In this document: positions 16,898 through 25,940 of the stretch, piece by piece
How positions within the stretch are numbered: position 1 is the stretch's first letter
How the letters are laid out: every line of letters begins with the position of its first letter
Assembly: GCA_030524745.1 (NCBI GenBank)
Contig: JAUNGC010000010.1
Coordinates: 1-64,000, forward strand
Source of the DNA: Eubacteriales bacterium
GTDB taxonomy: Bacteria; Bacillota; Clostridia; Lachnospirales; Lachnospiraceae
DNA length: 64,000 nucleotides
Direction: 5' to 3'
Notes under the pieces: model-generated
Databases searched by the model: none
What the model was told of the DNA's origin: nothing
What the model saw: the letters and a program-made list of their open reading frames with translations, nothing else
Program-made: the position numbers and the translations under genes

Positions 16898-16926
16898 TTG
16901 TAAAATCCTGCTTTTTATGGTATCAT
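16898..16926 (+). promoter_or_regulatory. Promoter for thioesterase/cvfB
   Basis: TTGTAA (16898-16903) and TATCAT (16921-16926) are spaced by 17 nt, about 90 nt ahead of the thioesterase start codon. Two genes with a 15-nt gap follow. Confidence 0.6.
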
Positions 16927-17016
16927 CATAAAAGATGCCGGCTGACGGGGATCATATTTCAGTTCGCCCGAACCGGTATCGGCAGGGTGACGGAAACGGA
17001 GGTTTGGCTTTAATCT

Positions 17017-17736
17017 ATGTATACATTTGACAGCAGGGTGCGTTACAGCGAGACGGATGAAAAGGGACTTTTAAGCATTGCGGGGATCGTGGATTATTTT
17101 CAGGATACCTCTACCTTTCAGTCGGAGGATCTGGGACTCGGAATCGAATATCTGCGGAAACAGGATATGCTTTGGGTGATGAGCGCCTGGCAGATTGTGA
17201 TTCATGAATATCCTGCGCTGGGGGAGCGGATTACGGTGGGAACATTCCCGTATCAGTTCAGAAGCTTTATGGGAATGCGTAACTTTTTTCTGGACGACGC
17301 TGTGGGGAGACGGCTCGTATCGGCCAATTCCATCTGGACGCTCATGAATATGAAAAAGGGAACGCCGGCCCGGGTGACGCCTGAGATGGAGCAGCGTTAC
17401 GTGCTGGAAGAGAAGCTGCCGATGGAATATGCGCCGCGCAAGATTGCCGTTTGCGAAGGAGGAACGCGTCAGGAGTCCTTTACGGTGGGGAGACAGCATC
17501 TGGACGGAAACCATCACGTTAACAACGGACAGTATATTCATATGGCGATGGACTATCTGCCGGAGAATTTCAGAGTCGGGCAGATGCGGGCGGAATATAA
17601 AAAGTCCGCTCTTTTGCATGATGAAATTGTTCCTGTGGTCAGCGGGCGGCAGGACCTGGTTACCGTATCTTTGTGCAACGAAAAAGAAGAACCATATGCG
17701 GTGATAGAATTTCAACAGGCGGCCCATTTATCATAA
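17017..17736 (+). CDS. Acyl-ACP thioesterase (FatA/FatB-like)
   Basis: A 239-residue double hotdog-fold protein. YTFDSRVRYSETDEKGLLS, YFQDTSTFQSEDLG and the second-domain GRQHLDGNHHVNNGQYIHMA, with the conserved His-Val-Asn-Asn, identify the bacterial acyl-ACP thioesterase family. It should release fatty acids from acyl carrier protein in the cytosol and so tune chain length or lipid supply. Length agrees with clostridial homologues. The gene is first in a two-gene unit with the CvfB-like protein. Confidence 0.88.
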   Translation: MYTFDSRVRYSETDEKGLLSIAGIVDYFQDTSTFQSEDLGLGIEYLRKQDMLWVMSAWQIVIHEYPALGERITVGTFPYQFRSFMGMRNFFLDDAVGRRLVSANSIWTLMNMKKGTPARVTPEMEQRYVLEEKLPMEYAPRKIAVCEGGTRQESFTVGRQHLDGNHHVNNGQYIHMAMDYLPENFRVGQMRAEYKKSALLHDEIVPVVSGRQDLVTVSLCNEKEEPYAVIEFQQAAHLS

Positions 17737-17751
17737 AGAGAGAGAAGAAAA

Positions 17752-18585
17752 ATGCTGGAATTAGGAAAAGTACAGGAACTGACAGTGATAAAAAAAGTGG
17801 AATTCGGCGTGTATCTGGCAGAACCGGACAATGAAGAACAAAGGGTTTTGCTGCCGGCCCGGCAGGTGCCGGAGGGGACGCAGATCGGAGACAGGATTTG
17901 TGTGTTTCTTTACCGGGATTCCAAGGACAGACTGATTTCGACGACCGCAAGAGCGAAGCTTACGCTGGGCGAGGTGGCGGAATTGAAAGTGGTGCAGACG
18001 GGAAAGTTCGGCGCTTTTCTGGACTGGGGACTGGAAAAGGACCTTTTTCTGCCTTTTAAAGAACAGACGAAGAAGGTAAGGGAAGGAGAAAGCTTTCCGG
18101 TTGCGCTTTATGTGGATAAAAGCGGACGCCTGTGCGCGACCATGAAGCTTTATCATTATCTGCGGACGGACAGCCCCTATCAAAAGGATGACAGAGTAAC
18201 GGGATATTTATATGAAATCAGTCCGCAGTTCGGCGCGTTTGTGGCTGTGGACGGCCGGTATTCCGCCCTGATCGCACCGAAGGAAATGTACGGGAAGCTG
18301 CAGGCGGGAGACCGTGTGGAAGCCAGAGTGACAAGGGTGCAGGAAGACGGAAAGCTGGATCTGAGCCTGCGGGAAAAAGCATATGTCCAGATTCAGGCGG
18401 ATGCAGAAAAGGTGCTGGAAGTTCTGGACAGCTTTGACGGCGCGCTGCCCTTTAACGATAAAGCCTCTCCGGAGGTGATCCGCAGAGAAATGCAGATGAG
18501 CAAGAACGAGTTTAAGCGGGCGGTAGGGAATCTTCTGAAGGCGGGAAAAATAGAGATAACCGACAGGTCGATCCGACGTTTGTAA
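17752..18585 (+). CDS. cvfB: CvfB-like S1 RNA-binding protein
   Basis: 277 residues with tandem S1-type OB folds and a C-terminal winged-helix region, the CvfB/YitL layout. Visible S1 features are LGEVAELKVVQTGKFGAFLDWG followed by DLFLPFKEQ, and a further repeat at VTGYLYEISPQFGAFVAVDGRYSALIAP. The C-terminus (SPEVIRREMQMSKNEFKRAVGNLLKAGKIEI) is the typical helix-turn-helix end of the family. CvfB is known in staphylococci as an RNA-binding virulence regulator; its role in Clostridia is undefined. Confidence 0.85.
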   Translation: MLELGKVQELTVIKKVEFGVYLAEPDNEEQRVLLPARQVPEGTQIGDRICVFLYRDSKDRLISTTARAKLTLGEVAELKVVQTGKFGAFLDWGLEKDLFLPFKEQTKKVREGESFPVALYVDKSGRLCATMKLYHYLRTDSPYQKDDRVTGYLYEISPQFGAFVAVDGRYSALIAPKEMYGKLQAGDRVEARVTRVQEDGKLDLSLREKAYVQIQADAEKVLEVLDSFDGALPFNDKASPEVIRREMQMSKNEFKRAVGNLLKAGKIEITDRSIRRL

Positions 18586-18629
18586 AAATGCACAAAAGTC
18601 GCCCGGATTCCCCGCACGAAAGGGAAAAC

Positions 18630-18658
18630 TTGCCAATGAGAAAGAATGATGATATAAT
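18630..18658 (+). promoter_or_regulatory. Promoter upstream of WecG/TagA-like gene
   Basis: TTGCCA (18630-18635), a 17-nt spacer and a perfect TATAAT (18653-18658) lie just ahead of ATG 18682. The predicted start point is only about 15 nt before the start codon, so the 5' leader would be very short. Confidence 0.65.
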
Positions 18659-18681
18659 ACTTCTATTGGCGGGGTGACAAC

Positions 18682-19350
18682 ATGAGAAGATTTTCAATTC
18701 TGGGAATTTCCCTTGCGGACTTTACGGCGAGGGAGGGGCTTAGAAAGGCCGACCGGTATTTAAGAAACGGAGCCCTCAATACGGCGACATATCTTACGGC
18801 ACAGACGCTGGCCCAGGCAGCGCAGGATGACAGAATCAAAGAACTTCTGGAAAACACGGATCTTACCCTGTGTGTGGAGCCGGATATTCTGGAGGCGGCG
18901 GGAATTGCGAACGCAGGGCGGATTCATGAGATCGAGGACAGAGTCTTTCTGAGGGAATTTCTGAGAAGGCTGGCCCGGCAGCAGGAGAGCGTTTATGTGT
19001 TAGGGGATAACGGACAGCAGGCGGAAGCGCTTCGGGAGATGCTTCTTGACCAGCAGGAAAGTTTGAATATTGTGGGATACAAGGGCTATGAAGAGGTGGA
19101 AGGACAGCCGGAACGTCTGATGAACGAACTCAATGAGGCGGCGCCTGACGTGATCTTTTCCAGGATGACATGGCCTGTGGATCTGGAATTGATGCACATG
19201 GGCCGGAAATTTTTAAACGCAGAATTATGGATTGCCCTTCCGGAAAAGAAACTGCCCGGGAAAAAACGTTCCACGGTAATTTATCAGATCAGGAAGAAGT
19301 TGTTTCAGAAAAAAGTGAAAGAATATAATGAGGAGAAAGCAGTTCCGTAA
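18682..19350 (+). CDS. Divergent WecG/TagA/CpsF-like (GT26-type) protein
   Basis: A 222-residue protein with the general outline of the WecG/TagA/CpsF family: an N-terminal ILGISLADFT segment, a central SVYVLGDNGQQAEALREML Rossmann-like strand-helix, NIVGYKGYEE, and a C-terminal VIFSRMTWPVDLELMHMGRKFLNAELWIAL. The usual short catalytic blocks of the family are only weakly recognisable (TNxE is replaced by CVEPDILEAAG, and the lGxPkQE block by SRMTWPVDLELM), so activity is doubtful. It could be a sporulation- or envelope-linked homologue without transferase function. It stands alone between its promoter and its terminator. Confidence 0.6.
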   Translation: MRRFSILGISLADFTAREGLRKADRYLRNGALNTATYLTAQTLAQAAQDDRIKELLENTDLTLCVEPDILEAAGIANAGRIHEIEDRVFLREFLRRLARQQESVYVLGDNGQQAEALREMLLDQQESLNIVGYKGYEEVEGQPERLMNELNEAAPDVIFSRMTWPVDLELMHMGRKFLNAELWIALPEKKLPGKKRSTVIYQIRKKLFQKKVKEYNEEKAVP

Positions 19351-19370
19351 AGGGAATTGCTTTCTTTTTT
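19334..19370 (+). terminator. Terminator after WecG/TagA-like gene
   Basis: A 12-bp stem (19334-19345 with 19353-19364, one G-U pair) is followed by six T. The left arm overlaps the last codons of the gene. Confidence 0.8.
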
Positions 19371-19519
19371 GGGAATTTGCATAATTTTTTTCGGTTTTCC
19401 TATAGCTTTTTTTGTGGTTTTCTATTAAAATATATGGAAGGCATTATCTTGTGGGTATTGTAAAAAGTGCAGAACATTGCGACGGGGGCGTATGTTTCTG
19501 CGTCGAGAGGAGAAGGGGT

Positions 19520-20608
19520 ATGATTTCAAATCAGATATTGCAGAGCACGATTGACGGATTGAAGACTATCGCCCGCGTGGACTTGTGCGTGGTTGACGTG
19601 GACGGTAAGATGGTCGCTTCCACAACGGAAGAAATGGAGGGGTGTCTCGAACCCGTCCGCGCTTTTGGCGAATCCGCAGCCGAGAGCCAGGAAGTGCAGG
19701 GAAATCAGTTTTTTAAGATTTATGACGAGCAGCAACTGGAATATATTCTTGTCGCTGGAGGGGCCGGCGAGAATGTTTATATGATCGGCAAGATGGCTGC
19801 GTTTCAGATTCAGAATCTGCTTGTGGCCTATAAAGAACGCTTTGATAAGGATAATTTTATTAAGAATCTGCTGCTGGACAACCTTCTCCTGGTGGATATC
19901 TACAGCCGGGCAAAGAAATTACATATTCAGGCCGACGCGGACCGTACGGTCATGATTATTGAATACGGTGAAAGCCGGGAAAACAATATCCTGGAACTGG
20001 TACGGGAAGGCTTTAGCGGAAACAGCCGCGATTTCATCACAGCAGTGGACGAGAACAATGTTATCATCGTAAAAGAACTGACGGAAAATGACGGCGGCAA
20101 AGAGATTGAGAGGACGGCCGGAAGCATCAGCGCCTATCTGGTAAGTAATGGAATCGCGGATGTCCGTATTTCTTACGGAACCGTGGTAAAAGAGATAAAA
20201 GAAGTCAGCCGTTCCTATAAAGAAGCGAAGATGGCAATGGACGTGGGGAAAATTTTCTTTGACGAACGCTCTATTATCGCTTATAGTGAATTAGGGATAG
20301 GGCGTCTGATTTATCAGCTTCCGATTCCGCTGTGCAAGATGTTCATCAGGGAAATCTTCGGCGGGAAGAGTCCGGATGAGTTTGATGAAGAGACGTTGAC
20401 CACGATTAACAAGTTTTTTGAGAACAGCCTGAATGTTTCGGAAACGAGCCGTCAACTGTTCATTCACAGAAATACGCTGGTGTACCGGCTGGATAAGCTG
20501 CAGAAGAGCACCGGGTTGGATCTGCGCATTTTTGAGGATGCAATCACTTTTAAAATTGCGCTGATGGTAGTGAAGTACATGCGGTACATGGAATCTTTTG
20601 AGTATTAG
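19520..20608 (+). CDS. PucR/CdaR-type transcriptional regulator
   Basis: About 362 residues from ATG 19520, preceded by a strong GGAGAAGGG site; the frame extends upstream to 19412 without support. The C-terminus has the PucR-type helix-turn-helix: TINKFFENSLNVSETSRQLF followed by IHRNTLVYRLDKLQKSTGLDL. The middle holds a GGDEF-like CdaR domain (SISAYLVSNGIADVRISYG and SYKEAKMAMDVG), and the N-terminus a sensory region beginning ISNQILQSTIDGLK. It lies 14 nt before ftsE, so the regulator and cell-division genes may share a transcript. The ligand is unknown; despite the family name it need not sense sugar diacids. The name also differs from the cyclase partner CdaR at 55501. Confidence 0.82.
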   Translation: MISNQILQSTIDGLKTIARVDLCVVDVDGKMVASTTEEMEGCLEPVRAFGESAAESQEVQGNQFFKIYDEQQLEYILVAGGAGENVYMIGKMAAFQIQNLLVAYKERFDKDNFIKNLLLDNLLLVDIYSRAKKLHIQADADRTVMIIEYGESRENNILELVREGFSGNSRDFITAVDENNVIIVKELTENDGGKEIERTAGSISAYLVSNGIADVRISYGTVVKEIKEVSRSYKEAKMAMDVGKIFFDERSIIAYSELGIGRLIYQLPIPLCKMFIREIFGGKSPDEFDEETLTTINKFFENSLNVSETSRQLFIHRNTLVYRLDKLQKSTGLDLRIFEDAITFKIALMVVKYMRYMESFEY

Positions 20609-20622
20609 GATGGTGAAAAAGT

Positions 20623-21363
20623 TTGGCATTAAACGACAAGAGAAAAAAGAAGAAAAAGGACGTGGATGATTCCGTTATCATACTGGATAAGGTGAGCAAA
20701 TCTTATTCGACAGGTTCTCCGGCGCTGGATGAAGTGAGTCTGAAGATTAAGAAAGGGGAATTTGTTTTCATCGTAGGAGACAGCGGTTCCGGAAAATCAA
20801 CGCTGATTAAGCTGCTTTTACGGGAATTGACGCCCACCAGCGGTAGGGTGGTGGTAAACGGATCCGATATGGCGAAGCTGAAACATCGCCAGGTGCCGAA
20901 ATTCAGAAGAAATCTGGGGATTGTTTTTCAGGATTTCCGGCTGCTGAACGATCGGAATGTTTATGAGAATGTTGCGTTTGCGCAGCGCGTTGTGCTGACG
21001 CCGACGAAGGAGATCAGGAAGAATGTGCCGAAAGCGCTGGCGGTTGTGGGGCTGGCGGGAAAATATAAAGCCAAGACGAAGCAGCTTTCCGGCGGAGAGC
21101 AGCAGCGTGTGGCGCTGGCGCGGGCGCTTGTGAACGAGCCGCCGATTTTGCTGGCCGATGAGCCGACAGGAAATCTGGACCCGAAGAATTCATGGGATAT
21201 TATGAAGCTTCTGGAGAAGATCAATGAGGAAAAGGGAACGACGATCCTCGTGGTAACGCATAACAGAGAAATCGTAAATGCGATGAAGAAGCGCGTTATT
21301 ACGATGAAGAAGGGCGTTATTGTCAGCGACGAAGAAAAAGGCGGATATATCGATGAGGATTAG
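20623..21363 (+). CDS. ftsE: Cell-division ABC ATPase FtsE
   Basis: 246 residues starting at TTG 20623. After a lysine-rich N-terminus come Walker [10 protein letters not shown], the Q-loop [18 protein letters not shown], signature [13 protein letters not shown] and Walker [12 protein letters not shown], all typical of FtsE. It powers FtsX at the septal membrane to control peptidoglycan hydrolases. The next gene, encoding FtsX, starts within its last codons. Confidence 0.93.
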   Translation: MALNDKRKKKKKDVDDSVIILDKVSKSYSTGSPALDEVSLKIKKGEFVFIVGDSGSGKSTLIKLLLRELTPTSGRVVVNGSDMAKLKHRQVPKFRRNLGIVFQDFRLLNDRNVYENVAFAQRVVLTPTKEIRKNVPKALAVVGLAGKYKAKTKQLSGGEQQRVALARALVNEPPILLADEPTGNLDPKNSWDIMKLLEKINEEKGTTILVVTHNREIVNAMKKRVITMKKGVIVSDEEKGGYIDED

Positions 21364-22252
21364 TACATTTTTTTATACGCTCAAACAGGGCGTGATCAAT
21401 ATTTTCAGAAACAAATGGTTCTCTCTGGCGTCTATCGCTACGATCAGCGCCTGCCTGTTTTTGTTCGGCCTGTTTTATACGGTGATTGCGAATTTCCAGA
21501 ACATTATTAAGAATGCGGAACAGGAAGTTGCCGTTACCGTATTTTTCAATGAAGACGTGACGCAGGAAGAGATGGAGCAGGTCGGCGAGATGATCCGCGC
21601 GAGAGAAGAGGTTTCCAGAGCGGAGTTTGTTTCGGCGGACGACGCCTGGGCAGAATGGGCGCCGGAAAATATTGGAGAGGATTATGAGGAGATTTACACG
21701 GAAAATCCGCTGGAAGGCTCCGATAACTATAAGGTTTATATGAAGGACGTCTCCATGCAGGAGGATCTTGTGACATGGCTGGAGTCTCTTTCACAGGTGC
21801 GAAGCGTAAAGCGCTCGGAACTGGTGGCGACAACGCTGACCGGCGTGAATGCGATTGTGGCGTACGCTTCTTTGGGAATCATTGTGATTTTGCTGGCGGT
21901 ATCCATTTTCCTGATCAGCAACACGGTCGTGATCGGTATTTCTGTCCGCAAGGAGGAAATCGGAATCATGAAATATATTGGCGCAACGGATTTTTTTGTC
22001 CGTTCTCCATTTGTGATTGAAGGCATTTTAATCGGTCTGATCGGATCGGGCATTCCTCTGGGAGCGATTTATGTGCTGTATCTGCAGGTGATGGAGTATG
22101 TGGCGGTGCAGTTTCCGGCTTTGACAGGACTGATACAGTTTTTGCCTGCGGAGGAGTTGTTTCAGACGCTTTTGCCGATTTCTCTGGGTCTGGGGGCCGG
22201 AATCGGTTTTCTGGGAAGCTTTATTACGGTGCGCAAGCATCTTCGGGTATAG
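21353..22252 (+). CDS. ftsX: Cell-division membrane protein FtsX
   Basis: About 299 residues from ATG 21353, overlapping the ftsE stop by 11 nt; the upstream in-frame ATG 21320 lies inside ftsE. One helix near the N-terminus ([20 protein letters not shown]) is followed by an extracellular loop of about 130 residues and three helices, as in FtsX. The loop is the usual binding site for coiled-coil hydrolase activators such as PcsB or EnvC, and such a protein is encoded next. Confidence 0.92.
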   Translation: MRISTFFYTLKQGVINIFRNKWFSLASIATISACLFLFGLFYTVIANFQNIIKNAEQEVAVTVFFNEDVTQEEMEQVGEMIRAREEVSRAEFVSADDAWAEWAPENIGEDYEEIYTENPLEGSDNYKVYMKDVSMQEDLVTWLESLSQVRSVKRSELVATTLTGVNAIVAYASLGIIVILLAVSIFLISNTVVIGISVRKEEIGIMKYIGATDFFVRSPFVIEGILIGLIGSGIPLGAIYVLYLQVMEYVAVQFPALTGLIQFLPAEELFQTLLPISLGLGAGIGFLGSFITVRKHLRV

Positions 22253-22259
22253 AAAGAGG

Positions 22260-22287
22260 GCGCGCCCAGCCCAGGGGCTGTGCGCGC
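22260..22287 (+). repeat. GC-rich hairpin between ftsX and the M23 gene
   Basis: GCGCGC (22260-22265) pairs with GCGCGC (22282-22287), then after one mismatch CAGCC pairs with GGCTG around a 4-nt loop. There is no T-tract, so it is more likely an mRNA processing or stabilising element than a terminator. Confidence 0.65.
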
Positions 22288-22315
22288 GGCCACAACCATA
22301 TAGAGGATGAATAGA

Positions 22316-23530
22316 ATGGTGAAAAGAAAAAAATGTGCGGCAGCCGGACTCTTGCTGGGAGTCCTGCTGTCGTTGCTGTTACCTGCCGGGATCGCCGAGG
22401 CAAGCAGTCTGGAAGAGAGCATCAAACAGAAGCAGACGGCGATCAGCCAGGCGGAAGCAGAGAAAAAGAAGCTGCAGTCCGGATTGTCCGATATCAAATC
22501 TATGGTGGCAGAGTTGGAGAAGTCCAAGAACGATCTGGAAAGCTATGTGACGCAGTTGGATCAGCAACTGGCGACTCTGGAAGAAAAAATAGAGGAATTA
22601 CAGGAACAGATTGTTGAGAAAAAGGAAGAGGTTGCGCAGGCAAAAGCGGATCTGGAAGTGGCGCAGGAGGTTGCGCAGAAGCAATACGGAGATATGAAGA
22701 ACCGCCTGAAATATATGTATGAAAACAGTACGGGAAACGGCTATATGGAGGTTCTGTTTTCGGCGGGAAGCTTTTCCGATTTGCTCAATCAGGCGGAATA
22801 CATTGAAAAGATCAGCGCTTATGACAAACGGAAGCTTCTGGAATACCGGCAGAATGTGGAGTATATGAATCTCTGCAAGGAAACGCTGGAAGAAGAGGAA
22901 GAAGTTTTAAGCGAAGCGGAGAAGAGCCTGAAGCAGGAACAGGAGTCCGTCAATACGCTGATTTCGGAGAAAGAAAAGCAGATCGTGGCTTACGAAGGAG
23001 ATATCAGCAATCAGGAATCGGTGATCGCCGCATATGAGGCGGAGATCGCGGACCAGAATGCGACGATAGCCGCGCTGGAAAAGGCGGTTGCGGCGGAAAA
23101 GGCGCAACTGGAAGAGCAGAACCGGTTGAAATATGACGGCGGCATGTTCCAGATGCCGTGTCCGGGATATACGCGCATTTCCGATGATTACGGGAACCGG
23201 ATTCATCCCATCCTGAAGACACAGCAATTCCATAATGGGGTGGATTTTGCGGCGCCGAGCGGGACGCCGATCCTGGCGGCTTACGATGGTAAAGTGGTGG
23301 GAGCGGCTTATAACAGTTCCATGGGCAATTATGTGATGATCGATCATGGCGACGGGCTGTATACGATTTATATGCATGCCTCCAAGCTTTATGTGTCGAA
23401 CGGACAGACTGTGAGCAAGGGAGAGCAGATCGCGGCGGTCGGCTCTACCGGCCGTTCCACCGGGCCGCATCTGCATTTTTCGGTACGGTTAAACGGCAGT
23501 TATGTGAGTCCGTGGAGTTATTTGAAATAG
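22316..23530 (+). CDS. Coiled-coil M23 peptidoglycan hydrolase (PcsB/EnvC-like)
   Basis: About 404 residues from ATG 22316 (GAGG nine bases upstream; ATG 22307 is too close to it). A signal peptide (KRKKCAAAGLLLGVLLSLLLPAG, cleavage after AEA) leads to a long coiled coil rich in Glu, Gln and Lys (about 30-265). The C-terminal M23 LytM domain has HxxxD at His306/Asp310 (FHNGVDFAAP) and HLH at 385-387, the zinc and catalytic residues, so the enzyme should be active. In other bacteria FtsEX activates such coiled-coil hydrolases at the division site; adjacency to ftsEX makes this the likely client. Confidence 0.9.
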   Translation: MVKRKKCAAAGLLLGVLLSLLLPAGIAEASSLEESIKQKQTAISQAEAEKKKLQSGLSDIKSMVAELEKSKNDLESYVTQLDQQLATLEEKIEELQEQIVEKKEEVAQAKADLEVAQEVAQKQYGDMKNRLKYMYENSTGNGYMEVLFSAGSFSDLLNQAEYIEKISAYDKRKLLEYRQNVEYMNLCKETLEEEEEVLSEAEKSLKQEQESVNTLISEKEKQIVAYEGDISNQESVIAAYEAEIADQNATIAALEKAVAAEKAQLEEQNRLKYDGGMFQMPCPGYTRISDDYGNRIHPILKTQQFHNGVDFAAPSGTPILAAYDGKVVGAAYNSSMGNYVMIDHGDGLYTIYMHASKLYVSNGQTVSKGEQIAAVGSTGRSTGPHLHFSVRLNGSYVSPWSYLK

Positions 23531-23549
23531 CAGGCGGATTCGCCGGTTC

Positions 23550-23579
23550 TTGAACACCGGCCGGCAGGCATACTATACT
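23550..23579 (+). promoter_or_regulatory. Promoter of S41 protease gene
   Basis: TTGAAC (23550-23555) and TATACT (23574-23579) are separated by 18 nt, about 30 nt before the start codon. The region overlaps a GCCGG/CCGGC inverted repeat. Confidence 0.6.
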
Positions 23580-23611
23580 TTAGTGATAAGAGATGGACTG
23601 GAGAGGCGAAG

Positions 23612-24844
23612 ATGAGTCATAAGAGAAGTTTTGCGGGGGGATTGATTGCGGGCGTCATGCTGACATTGCTTCTGGGGTTCGGATATTTTGCGGGACGTCA
23701 GCTCTATCAGGCCTTCGGAATGGGAAAAGGCGTGTTGAGCATGAGTGGCGTTTCCGGAGAAGACGGATCTGTCGTGAACGCCAATACGGAGCAGAAGATG
23801 GATGTTCTGGAAGATATGATAGAGGAATATTTTCTGGAAGAGGTGGATTCCCAGGTTCTGGAAGAGGGCGTTTACAGAGGGATGATCAGCGCGCTGGGCG
23901 ATCCTTATTCCACCTATTATTCTCAGGAGGAACTGGAAGAACTGCAGAACAAGACCCAGGGGATTTATTACGGAATCGGCGCCCGCGTGGGGATCGATGC
24001 AGAGACGTCCCTTCCCCGCATTGCCAGCGTGATTTCGGATACGCCGGCGGAGGAGGCCGGCCTGATGGCGGGAGACCTGCTTTATAAGGCGGACGACACG
24101 CTGCTGCAGGGGATGGATTTAAGTTCCGCGGTGGCGCTCATCAAGGGCGATGAAGGAACGACGGTTCACCTGACCGTGATCCGGGAAGGCGAAACGGATT
24201 ATCTGGAATTTGATATTGTGCGCCGCAAGCTGAACAATGAAACCGTGACATATCAGATGCTGGAAGACAATATCGGCTATATCCAGATTCAGGAGTTTGA
24301 CGATGTGACGCTGGATCAGTTCACGGACGCGCTGGCAACCTGCCGGGGATCCGGAATGGAAGGACTGATACTGGATCTGCGCGGTAACCCGGGCGGAAAC
24401 CTGACTACGGTGTGCGACATCGCCAGGCTGATGCTGCCCAAAGGGCTGATCGTGTACACGGAAGATAAGAACGGCGAGCGGGAAGAATATAGCTGCGACG
24501 GCGAGCACCAACTCGGCGTTGAACTGGTGGTTTTAGTGGATGGAAACAGCGCCTCCGCGTCGGAAATTCTGGCAGGCGCCATCAAGGACTACGGAATCGG
24601 GACGCTGGTGGGAACCACCACCTTCGGAAAGGGAATTGTGCAGCGGATCATGCGTCTGTCCGACGGTTCAGCCGTGAAGCTGACTGTGAGCAATTATTAT
24701 ACGCCTAACGGAAATAACATCCACAAAATCGGGATCGAGCCGGATGTGGAGGTGCCTTTTGAATCCGGCCCTTATCTGGAGGACGGGACGGATAACCAGC
24801 TCGATAAGGCGCTGGAAGTATTGAAGGAAAAGATGGGACAATAA
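23612..24844 (+). CDS. S41 carboxy-terminal processing protease (CtpA/CtpB-like)
   Basis: 410 residues: an N-terminal signal anchor (GGLIAGVMLTLLLGFGYFAG), a PDZ domain (about 120-200; GIYYGIGARVGI and SVISDTPAEEAGLMAGDLL), and the S41 catalytic core. The dyad is Ser315 in NSASASEI and Lys340 in TFGKGIVQ, 25 residues apart as in E. coli Tsp. It cuts proteins at C-termini outside the membrane, often envelope or signalling proteins. Its position after the M23 hydrolase suggests control of that hydrolase, which is inference. Confidence 0.92.
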   Translation: MSHKRSFAGGLIAGVMLTLLLGFGYFAGRQLYQAFGMGKGVLSMSGVSGEDGSVVNANTEQKMDVLEDMIEEYFLEEVDSQVLEEGVYRGMISALGDPYSTYYSQEELEELQNKTQGIYYGIGARVGIDAETSLPRIASVISDTPAEEAGLMAGDLLYKADDTLLQGMDLSSAVALIKGDEGTTVHLTVIREGETDYLEFDIVRRKLNNETVTYQMLEDNIGYIQIQEFDDVTLDQFTDALATCRGSGMEGLILDLRGNPGGNLTTVCDIARLMLPKGLIVYTEDKNGEREEYSCDGEHQLGVELVVLVDGNSASASEILAGAIKDYGIGTLVGTTTFGKGIVQRIMRLSDGSAVKLTVSNYYTPNGNNIHKIGIEPDVEVPFESGPYLEDGTDNQLDKALEVLKEKMGQ

Positions 24845-24858
24845 AATAATAGCGTATA

Positions 24859-25800
24859 TCAGTGAAAGACATCTCTGGCAGAAGCGATAAAGTATTTCAT
24901 CGCTTTTGTCAGGATGGCTTTTTTTCTGTGGGCGAGAAAAATGTCCCGATAAGCGTACTTGCCGTTTACCGCATAATAAATCAGACTGTTTTGTTCCGGG
25001 GCAAGTTTGATCAGCGTGTCCGTCACAAAAACGATGCCCAGATCCTGTGCCGAGAGGTTGTATGCGGTCATGAGCTGGTTCAGATACAGGGCGCGGGCTG
25101 GTTCAAAACCATGCTGCTGGCAGATATGAATACTTCTTGCATGCATATCATGGCCCTTTTTCAGAAGAATAAACTGGTTGTTTTTAAATGCAGAAATCGG
25201 AATGAAATGATCGTTATTTTTGTGCCGGTTGTTTAGAATGTCGGCATAAGTGTATTGATAATCGCGGTAAAATTCGTTAATCGCATAATCTTTCGGAACC
25301 GCCAGAAGAATCTGTTCCGTCAGAATATGGTGCGATTGAAAAAAATCGTGATTGTATACGCCGGCATCCAGAATCAGGTCAATGTGTTTTTCCAAAGCCA
25401 TATCATATAATTCGATGGAGTCAGATTCTACAATTTCAAAGGTGATAGCCGGATAGGATCTGGAAAAGTGCTTGATGATGGGCGGAAGCATGCAGGAAGA
25501 GAAAAAATTTGCACAGGCCACCGTCAGATGGCCGACCTGCATATTCGCAATTTCAGAAAGCTTGTTTTGAAAATCATACTCGATGGAATTAATTCCTTCC
25601 ACCGCTTCAATATAAACTCTGCCGGCTTCTGTCAGTGTGACGGGATGGGTGGAGCGGTTAAAAAGCTGCATGCCCAGTTCGCTTTCGGTTTTTACGACAG
25701 CGGCGCTGAGTGCGGGTTGGGAAATATAAAGATTTTTTGCCGCTTTGGAAAAGCTTCCCGTTTTATAGACCTCATAAATGTATTCCTTTTTTCCTAACAT
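24859..25800 (-). CDS. LysR-family transcriptional regulator
   Basis: 313 residues on the minus strand, with GGAGGTAAA directly before its ATG. The N-terminal helix-turn-helix (EVYKTGSFSKAAKNLYISQPALSAAVVKTESELG) is typical of LysR proteins, and the rest is a periplasmic-binding-protein-like effector domain. It is divergent from the catabolic operon starting at 26035 and separated from it by a 234-nt A+T-rich region with a palindrome, the classical arrangement for LysR control of the neighbouring operon. The effector is presumably the substrate or an intermediate of that pathway. Confidence 0.9.
   Translation of the reverse strand: MLGKKEYIYEVYKTGSFSKAAKNLYISQPALSAAVVKTESELGMQLFNRSTHPVTLTEAGRVYIEAVEGINSIEYDFQNKLSEIANMQVGHLTVACANFFSSCMLPPIIKHFSRSYPAITFEIVESDSIELYDMALEKHIDLILDAGVYNHDFFQSHHILTEQILLAVPKDYAINEFYRDYQYTYADILNNRHKNNDHFIPISAFKNNQFILLKKGHDMHARSIHICQQHGFEPARALYLNQLMTAYNLSAQDLGIVFVTDTLIKLAPEQNSLIYYAVNGKYAYRDIFLAHRKKAILTKAMKYFIASARDVFH
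24883..24907 (+). terminator. Weak terminator after the S41 protease gene
   Basis: AGCGAT (24883-24888) pairs with ATCGCT (24899-24904), followed by TTT. It lies inside the 3' end of the convergent LysR gene. Stem and T-tract are short. Confidence 0.35.
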
Positions 25801-25845
25801 TTTACCTCCGGTGATACAGTATCCAGCTATTTTGGGCGTTCTGAC

Positions 25846-25851
25846 ATTATA
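25846..25851 (-). promoter_or_regulatory. Possible -10 box of the LysR gene
   Basis: Read on the minus strand this is TATAAT, about 45 nt ahead of the LysR start codon. The matching -35 region is poor, which is common for autoregulated LysR genes. Confidence 0.35.
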
Positions 25852-25859
25852 AGAAAAAA

Positions 25860-25873
25860 TATATAATTATATA
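25860..25873. promoter_or_regulatory. Palindromic operator candidate for LysR
   Basis: A perfect 14-bp palindrome, TATATAATTATATA, lies between the divergent genes, centred about 20 nt upstream of the -35 box of the catabolic operon. The distance suits a LysR recognition site. A+T-rich palindromes arise by chance, so support is moderate. Confidence 0.4.
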
Positions 25874-25886
25874 CGAATATATCTAT

Positions 25887-25915
25887 TTGATTATAACTCC
25901 CGTATGTGGTAATAT
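25887..25915 (+). promoter_or_regulatory. Promoter of the catabolic operon
   Basis: TTGATT (25887-25892), a 17-nt spacer and TAATAT (25910-25915) face the dipeptidase gene. Transcription would start near 25922, just before the leader terminator. Confidence 0.55.
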
Positions 25916-25940
25916 CAATAGAAATAAATCAAAAGCGAAG

